Assembly: GCF_002925905.1 (NCBI RefSeq)
Contig: NZ_PRDB01000002.1
Coordinates: 62,001 to 126,000, forward strand
Length of the DNA: 64,000 nucleotides
Direction of reading: 5' to 3'
DNA from: Klebsiella michiganensis
GTDB lineage: Bacteria; Pseudomonadota; Gammaproteobacteria; Enterobacterales; Enterobacteriaceae
Made by a program: the position numbers and the translations under genes. The notes beneath the pieces are model-generated. The model saw only the letters and a program-made list of their open reading frames with translations, made no database searches and was not told the DNA's origin. Every line of letters starts with the position of its first letter. Within the stretch, counting starts at the first letter, position 1. Positions 56,401 through 64,000 of the stretch are shown in pieces.

Positions 56401-56867
56401 GTGTCCGGCGCCGATGACAGACTGCCGCCATAAATCAGCACCGTGCGGCGGCCTTCGAGCCACTGTTTTTCGGCAAGGCCGGGGGCGATGGCGGCGATAT
56501 GTTCGGGTTCGCCACAGACCAGCAGCAGGCGGACCTGACTGCGCCAGAAAAGGTTGTAGCGACGGCGGAGGTGCTTTTTTAGCGAAGAAAGGGAGATATC
56601 TCGTTCCTGTGTACCAGCCCCCTCGCCTGCCGGGCGACTGCACTGCGGAGTCACCGGGGTGTCGTTTTTTTGGAAAGGGATAAGAAAAAAAATCAGCACG
56701 CTCAACAGACTGGTCAGAAAAACCGCACCCAACAGAGAAATCCAGAATACGCGTTCACCCGTCCATTCAAAAAAAAGATGAGTTGTCTGGGCCAGAATAA
56801 ACAACAGCGCCAACAAAACAACCAGGACACAGAGACCCGCTCCCAGGCTGTATAAAAACCTTTTCAT
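53499..56867 (-). CDS. tssM: T6SS inner-membrane protein TssM (IcmF)
   Basis: A 1122-aa protein with two N-terminal helices (LYSLGAGLCVLVVLLALLFILAQ and FWISLLGAVFLTSLLSVLIFFLI), a cytoplasmic domain (FWRSQVRLLLVCGEPEHIAAIAPG), a third helix near residue 360 (VTLLTLIALWGAGSVVSFAVN), and a large periplasmic domain ending in the IcmF C-terminal fold (GPWGVIRMLEQMQRQ). A canonical Walker A motif is not seen, as in other Walker-less TssM. It joins TssL and TssJ across the envelope. Confidence 0.93.
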   Translation of the reverse strand: MKRFLYSLGAGLCVLVVLLALLFILAQTTHLFFEWTGERVFWISLLGAVFLTSLLSVLIFFLIPFQKNDTPVTPQCSRPAGEGAGTQERDISLSSLKKHLRRRYNLFWRSQVRLLLVCGEPEHIAAIAPGLAEKQWLEGRRTVLIYGGSLSSAPDTGRLTSLRKLRRSRPLDGIVLALDERQTTAGTLDNHLRTLEQVGEALRWQPPVYLWQVTDSDWSQDARVTQTVGALFPARATPAGVERQLRAILPSLRERGIQQLCAGPSHDFLLRFGRQLEKQGIAHWKTLLTPWLTEHLKRVPLRGLMFSPSLAPEDSAAGHEHRWSAPAVWQGVTADCVQARGVRAGMPWQRTPGVTLLTLIALWGAGSVVSFAVNRHHIVSAAARAQQLVNHPAVNDPQLMALQALRNDIGRLQTQQANGAPWYQRFGLDHNAPLSAALMPWYGQASNRLIRDAAMQALTQKLTVLANLPPRSPQRATSAKAGYDQLKAYLMMARPDKADAALYAQVMTTTAPSRPGLSPALWQSIAPDLHAFYMQSLPSQPAWKITPDRQLVTRVRQVLLEQIGRRNAESTLYENMLTRVRRSYADMTLEDMTPQTDAGRLFSTPESVPGMFTRQAWEGGVQEAIDNAVASRRDEIDWVLSDSRKTLSGDVSPEALKQRLTARYFTDFAGAWLNFLNSIRLNPAHNIADVTDQLTLAGDVRQSPLIALMNTLAYQGQTGQQKEAISASLVKSAKNLLGGDDRPVIDQQAAGPAGPLDSTFGPLLQLMGKNSAQSVMAADSSLSLQTYLTRLTRVRLRLQQVANAADPQAMMQQLAQTVFQGKSVDLTDTQEYGSLVAASLGEEWSGFGQTMFVQPLTQAWETVLQPSAASLNEAWQRSVVANWNSAFKGRYPFAAAKSDASLPMLAAFIRRDTGRIDRFLSAQLGGVLHREGSTWVADRTRSQGLTFSPAFLNAVNQLSQLSDILFTDGSQGISFELQGVAMPEVVETQLTLDGQKLHYFNQVADWQSFRWPGVIYKPGAMLTWTSTAAGTRLYTNHSGPWGVIRMLEQMQRQKAGDGLYRLSVTAPDRRQLQWLLRTELGDGPLALLKLRNFSLPSQIFSVGVPAPGRTDEYESDVVEGSE

Positions 56868-56873
56868 ATTGGA

Positions 56874-58310
56874 TTATTCCTTGCGGGCAAGTCCGGCAGC
56901 CTGAATAAAGTGGGGGCGTTGCAGAGCAGTGAGGGCGCGGCGCAGCAGGAAAACAGCACCGGGTAGAGTGACTGCCAGCGACAGTAACATACTGAGCACG
57001 CCGTACCAGGAGAACAGCCAGTCCGGAAAAAAACGGGCAACGCCCCCAAAAGCCGCCACGTTGAGCAATACGGCAAGGCAGAGTGAACCCGCCGGATAAG
57101 GCAACGGGAGTATGTTCACATCTTCATCACAGATAACCGGCAGATTATTGCCGACGACCATTGCGCCGGCCCGTTTGTCATCCGCCTGTAGCAGCCAGTG
57201 GCTTCCCGGACCGTAATTGACCATCTCTGCTGCTGCAGCTACCATCAGCCATCCCGCCAGATGCCCGTAGTCTGCGCTGATTTTCGCAAAATCGATAATG
57301 CCACCGGCTGCGATATCAGTATGCAGGTGCAGAGGTAAATCATTAACCACCCGCCCCAGCGCCTGTGCGGACGACGTAGATAACCCGCTGTGCCAGACCA
57401 GATGTTTTACACCAGAAGGCTGCTGCGCCATATCGCGCAATTCAGCCAGCTCGCGGGGCAATGCACCAGTATTCAGCGGCATGGCGCGAAATACTCGCAC
57501 TGCATCGCGCTGTTCTGACGATTTAAGCATCGCTTCAGGCAACAGCAACAACGCACAGGCAAATTCCGCTAAGGCTTCCTCCGGCTGGCGGTAATGCAGT
57601 GCCAGTACAAGCAATGGATAACGAGCAGTAGACAGGAATTTATTCCAATTATTAAAAACTGACGAATTGGATAAGGCATGAATATCTGGCATCCATGGCA
57701 ATTTTTCATCTTCCCAGAGAAGGGAAAAATACTGAATTTCCTGTTTTTTATCAGGAGCAGATGTCTGTATTATCACCGTTAACGGACCTGAAGGATAGGC
57801 CTGAGAAAGTATTGTTTTAATCTGGTTTATTAATAAACGACAAAGTTGTTCAAAGCGTGAAATACCAGGAATAAAAGCTTCTTCGGGAAGCAATGTTAAT
57901 AAAGATGTTTCGTCGCTGCTTTCAGACGCAACACCCGCTAGTCGAGAAAGCAATTGTGGGTCTGCGGTTAATACCACATGCCTGGTCACGCATAAATGCA
58001 GGTGTGCTTGACGCTGCCAGGCCAGGTGCATATTTCGTCGCCAGTTATTCCAGTTACGGACGCGGAAAGTCTGTATTTCCCACCATAACAAATAAAAGGT
58101 TACGGTAATTGTAACACCCACCAAAGTATATCCGGTCAGTGGTAGCCAGTAGCCGCTTGCGAGCGTTGGTAAACTACCGGAGGGTGAATGCAGTACCACC
58201 CGAACTAACGCGATAAATACACCGGCGAAAGTAATTGATAGGCATACCCAGGGCGACCAGGGTTGCGTATCTGGCCTCGCGGGAACCTCCGGTAATGACC
58301 AGCCCATCAA
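56874..58310 (-). CDS. T6SS-associated membrane protein of unknown function
   Basis: A 478-aa protein with two N-terminal helices (WVCLSITFAGVFIALVRVVL, YWLPLTGYTLVGVTITVTFYLLWW), a long cytoplasmic or periplasmic part and a C-terminal pair (LCLAVLLNVAAFGGVARFF, FSWYGVLSMLLSLAVTLPGAVFLL). I do not recognise a named family. The start overlaps the PAAR stop by 4 bases and tssM begins 6 bases after its stop, so it is firmly inside the T6SS operon. It may help effector or PAAR loading, or TssM assembly; this is a guess. Confidence 0.75.
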   Translation of the reverse strand: MMGWSLPEVPARPDTQPWSPWVCLSITFAGVFIALVRVVLHSPSGSLPTLASGYWLPLTGYTLVGVTITVTFYLLWWEIQTFRVRNWNNWRRNMHLAWQRQAHLHLCVTRHVVLTADPQLLSRLAGVASESSDETSLLTLLPEEAFIPGISRFEQLCRLLINQIKTILSQAYPSGPLTVIIQTSAPDKKQEIQYFSLLWEDEKLPWMPDIHALSNSSVFNNWNKFLSTARYPLLVLALHYRQPEEALAEFACALLLLPEAMLKSSEQRDAVRVFRAMPLNTGALPRELAELRDMAQQPSGVKHLVWHSGLSTSSAQALGRVVNDLPLHLHTDIAAGGIIDFAKISADYGHLAGWLMVAAAAEMVNYGPGSHWLLQADDKRAGAMVVGNNLPVICDEDVNILPLPYPAGSLCLAVLLNVAAFGGVARFFPDWLFSWYGVLSMLLSLAVTLPGAVFLLRRALTALQRPHFIQAAGLARKE

Positions 58311-58567
58311 CCTATCTCCACATCCGGCAAACTAGCGAAGATCACGGAACCACAGGCGCTCTTACAACCATGCGCCACAATTCCCCTACCGTTTTCCTCA
58401 TAACTCATATCGCATTCCACTATCGGATTAGAACCGTGTTCCGGACAGGACACCGAATCATTCAGCAGTGCAACATTTTTACCTTCAATTTCAAAAGTAG
58501 ATGATACAGAGACTACTTTACCTCCATGCGAGGTAGCATCGCCAAGAACAACTATTTTCTTTCCCAT
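58307..58567 (-). CDS. PAAR-domain T6SS spike tip protein
   Basis: An 86-aa PAAR protein: VLGDATSHGGKVVSVSS at the start, CPEHGSNPIVEC near residue 42 and HGCKSACGS near 68 supply the Cys/His ligands for the zinc at the spike tip. It sharpens VgrG and carries effectors. Its start is 1 base from the end of the truncated effector gene; it overlaps the next gene (ATGA). Confidence 0.9.
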   Translation of the reverse strand: MGKKIVVLGDATSHGGKVVSVSSTFEIEGKNVALLNDSVSCPEHGSNPIVECDMSYEENGRGIVAHGCKSACGSVIFASLPDVEIG

Positions 58568-58568
58568 A

Positions 58569-59831
58569 TCAATATCCGTATTCTTTGGTCTTCACACGAA
58601 TCATTTCTTCCAATGCTGTTTCTTTGCTGATTATTTCTGGTTCAGTAACATTGTTTGGAATTCCGGTTTTTAAATATGTATCCAGTCCCTGAGTCCAGTC
58701 TGCTCGACGGCGTAGATCAGTGATAAAAGCCCTATCCCAACCCGATTCACAGTAACCAATGGGTAAATCATAAGCAACGACTCGTGCCATAAAATTTAAA
58801 TTACTGGGTAAGGTACTGTGATCTGTAGGTTGTGCGACATATGAACGTATCCTGCGATCTTTTTCGTCAAACGTCTCCTTACGGGTTACTGGGGTTACGC
58901 TACCGTAAGTACCATATTCCGATTGTTTTTTGACACCAATAACGATATCCTGATCGGGATACAAATTAATGAAATTATCGTAAGTATCGTCATTCTTATA
59001 ACCAGTTTTAGGATCACGCTCCCCCCAACCGTTTTTTTCCTGTGGGCCATGCTCAGCACCAACTCTTGTTTTATCGAAATCACTTAGTTCATTTTCCTTA
59101 ATTGGCTCAGGGACTTCCTCGGCATTAATAAATACAGTTTGCCAGTGAGGTGGATCTGGGTACACAAAACCACTGCTCTGGTATTCATCTCCTTCATCAT
59201 CCCAAAAGGGTTTACCATCTGGCAATCGACCAAATGGAGTTTTTGACTCGGGAGCTATACCACAAGGTGTATTTCTGGCAAGCATTCGCTGGAATAAATA
59301 CCCCTTATGCTGGGTGATAAGTGGATGAGGATTGCCTTTTTCATCATTTGGGAAACCTTGCCACCCTATCGAACGCAGAGGGAGGGAACCCATAACTCTG
59401 TCATGTGGATTGAAATAAACATAAGTCCTCCCGTGATTATCTCTTTCCTGGATATTTCTCGTTTCATTTTTGTCAGAAGCTACAAGAGTTATATCTGGCT
59501 TCCAGTTTTTATTATCCTGTGATTGACCTACACACAACCCCTCATAGCCTAACGAAGATAAATGTGTTGATTGAAGTGCAACTTTATCAATTATTGCTGA
59601 CAGAGTACTTTCTCGACCAGATGGAGAAATACATTCTTCAGGAGGCATTGAAAAGGCATTCAATTGACTATTATGAAGGGCATAAGGTGAATTCATTATA
59701 AATAGAGCATCAGGTGCTTTATTTGCGAGTGCAGTAGCAGCCATTGAAACCATAGTTCCTTGACTATGTGAAATTATGGTAACTGTATCCTTAGGATATT
59801 TCTCTCGAATAAGATCCAATAAATCAGCTAA

Positions 59832-59846
<15 letters not shown>
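58569..59846 (-). CDS. Truncated T6SS lipase-like effector (Tle), N-terminus replaced by IS5
   Basis: An alpha/beta-hydrolase-type effector with the nucleophile elbow in VTIISHSQGTMVS (xHSQG; the first Gly of GxSxG is Ser), followed by NSPYALHN, a DUF3274/Tle3-like C-terminal region and a PHDRVMGSLPLRSIGWQG stretch that may hold catalytic Asp. The true gene begins at 59827; everything before has been lost. The frame opens with a TTG within the IS5 terminal repeat, adding MFAP. In known Tle proteins ~100 or more residues precede the elbow. It is probably inactive. No immunity gene is seen. Confidence 0.75.
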
Positions 59847-61027
<1,181 letters not shown>

Positions 61028-63281
61028 TTAATACCGGTGTTTTTTATCAGCAACTTTCCAGGACCGCCAATTTCAACATTCCCACCTTTGATTTTGATAT
61101 ATCCGCCCCCGCATATCAGCGTCAGTTCATCCTGTGCTGTTATTACCAGCTTCTTGCCACTCGAAATATGCGTGTCCTGCGTTGACCAAGTGGTGATATG
61201 TCCGCCCTGCGCCTGAATATCAATATCTCCCCGCGACGCAAACCACTTCGCCCCATTCTGACTCCAGAGACTGAGTTGTTTACCCGCCGCCAGTGTGAAG
61301 TCCTTCTGCGCCCCCATATCCAGCTGCTGACCTGCAATCAGCGTCAGATTCTCCTGCGCCGACAGCAGCATATCGTCACCGCTTGCCAGCGCCACACCCT
61401 GCGGGGCCGTTCCCAGCAGTACTTCCTTCTGAAGCTGGTCTATCTTCTGTTGCAGCAACGTCTGCTGACGTCCAACATCCGCAGCCAGCGCCTGTGCCTG
61501 CTGTGCGCTGGCAGCCAGTGACTGCATTTCCACTAGTGCCGCTGAAAGCCGCGACAGCGCCGGTTCCATCGCCAGTTGCTGCCCCTGCGCCTTCGATTGT
61601 GCATCAGCAGTAATGAATATTCCCTTTCCGGCCCGTATCGCTCCGTAGCTGTCCGTCCGCAGCTCAAACCCCTCGCCACGTGGCTGTTTTTCGCTGTCCA
61701 CCAGATGCCCCAGGTTCAGCTGACTCTTGCCGCCGTACTCCGTGCTGACCTTGATGTGCTCTTTGCCACGCGCGTCGTCGAGGCGGATTTTGTTGTTCGC
61801 CGGGGTCCGCAGGACGTTGCGCTTATAGTTCCGGATGGTGACAGGGTCCGGGTGCGTTGAGTCGTGCAGGACACCGGCAATATACGGACGGTCCGGGTCT
61901 CCCTGCTCAAAAGCGATGGCCACTTCCGTCCCCGCCAGCAGCGGCAGGTGCAGGCCGTATGTGTCCCCGGCATAGGGGCGCGCCTGACGTACCCACAGAC
62001 TCTCTTCCCCCGGCTGCCAGTGGTCGCGGTCAAACAGCAGGTTGACCTTATAACGGCCGTCGCGGTCGATATGGCCGTAGATATCGTTGGTTTTCGTGCT
62101 GGTCACCCGCGCCGGCAGCGTGCCGGCCATGACCGGCCTGTCGCCCGGTTGCGGACGGAAGCCGTAATTTTCCGAGAACGGGATGGCCGTAAACGCCACC
62201 TCATAGCTGCGGTCGCGACGGGCGCGGCTGTGGATGCCGGTAATCACCACGCCCTGGCGGAAAACCTCCGTCACCTCAGCGCCTCCGGTGACCTTCAGCT
62301 CCCGGCCCGGCGCCAGCGCCGCGCTGCTGGTCCTGCCGCTCAGCCGGGTCTGGTCGTTCAGGTAGCGCTCGTGGCGCAGACGGGCATAAAACGCCCCGCT
62401 CTCCGGCTCCGGGTTGCGCTGGCCGTCACTGCCCGGCGCCAGGTAGTTATCCGCCCAGTGATACGCCTCGCCGTAGGTGGTGACGTCGCCGGACGTCACG
62501 TCCGCGCTCTGGCTCATCTCCTCCGGCGCGTTGCGGTAGTTGTAGTCCCGGGTGAACACCGACTGCTGCACCACGTTATGCTGGCTTTTCAGCGCCCACA
62601 CCGACTCGGTACCGCCGTCGTGCTGGCCGGAGGGCGGCACCGACGGCAGAACCAGCCCCTGCTCGTAGTGCCGCTGGTCATCGTAAAACTCCACCACGTC
62701 AATATTCAGCCGGGTGTCGGCGGTGAAGCGGAACCAGATACCGACCTCTCCCAGCAGGCGGGTGATAAAGCGCAGGTCGTCCTCGCCGTACTGCATCACC
62801 TGCTCGCGACGCGGATACGCCTGTGCCAGGGTGAAGACAAAGTCCTCCCCGCGCATGGCGTGGCGGGTACGCAGGATATGCTCCACGATATCCGGCACCG
62901 ACATATCCTGGTAAATCCGGTTCTGGTGGCTCCGGGAGAGCAGCGCCAGACGAGGCTGCAGGGTCAGGGAATAGTGCGTTTCGTCGCGGGATGCGGAAAG
63001 GCGCTCAAACGCCGTCACCACGCCCTGAATCGTGCGCACCGGCTGCTGAATGTTAATCCCGAAACCCTGGTCCGCCGGCGCCTGCAGGGTGAAGGTCGCG
63101 TCCTGCATCAGCATCTGCTGCGGCGTGATGGTTTTGTCGGCGCTGGTGAACTCAATCACGTATCTGAACGGTTCGCTCAGGGCCTCCTCACCTTCAAAGC
63201 TCAGCACGTCCAGAAGGGCGCTGCAGCCGCGCACCGTTAACAGATGGTGGCTGTGGCTGAACAGCAGGGATTTTATCTCGC

Positions 63282-64000
63282 TCATACGCCCGCCCCTGCG
63301 CCAAACTCCATCACAATCCCCCCCTCTTCATCACGACCCAGCATCAGGTGCTGCGCCTTCTGCCCCGCCGCCTGATGGCTTAATAGCTGCAGGCTCAGCG
63401 CCGGCAGTATCTGCTGGTTGAGCAGGCTGTCCACGTTGCGCGCCCCGGTATCCGGCAGCAGGCAGGCATCCGTCAGAGCGTCGTACAGGCTGTCGCTGAT
63501 GGTAGTGGTCATGCCGTAGTGGCGACTGAGGCGTTTGCTCACCTGGCTGAGCTTCATTCCGACAATCGTGCGCATCGCGTCCCGCGTGAGCGGGCGGTAG
63601 ATCACCGTCTGGAAGCGCGCCAGCAGCGCGGGCTGGAAGTGGTCGCGCAGCAGCGGACGCAGCAGTTCATGCAGGTCGGATTCCGTGCCCTCCGGCCGTT
63701 CGTCCAGCATCTGCATGATGTGGTCGCTGCCGAGGTTGGAAGTCATCAGAATAACCGTGTTGCGAAAGTCGATCTCCCGCCCCTCGCCGTCGCGCATAAA
63801 ACCCCGGTCAAATACCTGGTAGAACAGGTTCATCACGTCCCGGTGGGCCTTCTCCACTTCGTCCAGCAGCACCACGCTGTACGGACGCTTTCTGACCGCT
63901 TCGGTGAGGATACCGCCCTGGCCGTAGCCGACGTACCCCGGCGGGGAGCCCTTGAGCTGGCTGACGGTGTGCGGCTCCTGGTATTCGGAGAGGTTGATAG
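63282..64000 (-). CDS. clpV: T6SS sheath-recycling ATPase ClpV (TssH), C-terminal part
   Basis: The C-terminal 239 codons of the AAA+ ATPase that disassembles contracted TssBC sheaths; the gene continues past the window. Seen: INLSEYQEPHTVSQLKGSPPGYVGYGQGG (pore loop GYVGYG), VVLLDEVEKAH (Walker B), ILMTSNLGS (sensor 1) and a ClpB_D2-like end (DTGARNVDSLLNQQILPAL). Its stop overlaps the vgrG ATG. Confidence 0.93.
   Translation of the reverse strand, partial: INLSEYQEPHTVSQLKGSPPGYVGYGQGGILTEAVRKRPYSVVLLDEVEKAHRDVMNLFYQVFDRGFMRDGEGREIDFRNTVILMTSNLGSDHIMQMLDERPEGTESDLHELLRPLLRDHFQPALLARFQTVIYRPLTRDAMRTIVGMKLSQVSKRLSRHYGMTTTISDSLYDALTDACLLPDTGARNVDSLLNQQILPALSLQLLSHQAAGQKAQHLMLGRDEEGGIVMEFGAGAGV

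Noticed and set aside
61864..63240. 458-aa frame antisense to vgrG
   Set aside because: Arg/His/Val-rich shadow of the vgrG gene without a ribosome site.

Overview
The window looks like a chromosome segment of a Klebsiella/Raoultella-type enterobacterium. It carries nifJ (ydbK)-micC-ompN-uspF, ttcA-dbpA-fnrS-zntB, yagU and xynT-xynB, a Klebsiella-like type VI secretion locus and two insertion sequences. All identifications come from recognising protein and RNA sequences by eye; no search was run, and species cannot be fixed.

Left end (1-4546): a compact phage-derived block on the minus strand. From right to left it has an S24 (CI/LexA-like) repressor, a small unknown gene, two holin-type membrane proteins, a GH108 endolysin, an S74-chaperone fibre-like protein, a 44-aa protein and the Gly/Asn/Ser-rich start of a gene that leaves the window. 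Three TACC-N4-GGTA sites lie beside the repressor and inside a promoter ahead of the lysis genes. No integrase, replication, capsid or tail-tube gene is visible. A repressor-controlled lysis and bacteriocin-like release cassette is the working hypothesis.

Core region (4954-28000): pyruvate:flavodoxin oxidoreductase, MicC sRNA, porin OmpN/OmpK37, a KTSC protein, UspF, a Bor/Iss lipoprotein, an omptin protease, TtcA, DbpA, FnrS sRNA with its FNR site, and ZntB. Next come a short transcription unit encoding a 17-aa peptide, a LuxR-type regulator and a DeoR regulator with a Gfo/Idh/MocA dehydrogenase. A umuDC operon follows, split by an IS110-family element at umuC codon 4. Then come small unknown genes, a stray PTS EIIB-like protein, YagU, an OmpA-type barrel, an IprA-like regulator and a YmcF-type cold-shock protein.

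Accessory metabolism (28688-47953): regulators and oxidoreductases, a secreted alpha/beta hydrolase, an efflux transporter, and a MerR (MlrA/BluR-like) regulator followed by a tightly coupled operon. That operon encodes SnoaL, SDR, FAD oxidoreductase, DUF1365, Cfa-like methyltransferase and DUF3833 lipoprotein, and is followed by a DUF523/DUF1722 protein. It resembles fatty-acid-modification operons tied to light or singlet-oxygen stress in other proteobacteria. A decayed exported-protein gene and the xyloside genes xynT-xynB come next.

Right end (48116-64000): a minus-strand type VI secretion cluster: clpV (partial), vgrG, IS5, a truncated lipase-like effector, PAAR, an unknown membrane protein, tssM, a tssA-like remnant with a 7-bp tandem repeat, tssF, tssG, tssJ, tssE and a VasL/TssA-like gene. 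IS5 replaces the end of vgrG and the start of the effector gene and has unequal 4-bp flanks, which suggests a deletion between two IS5 copies.
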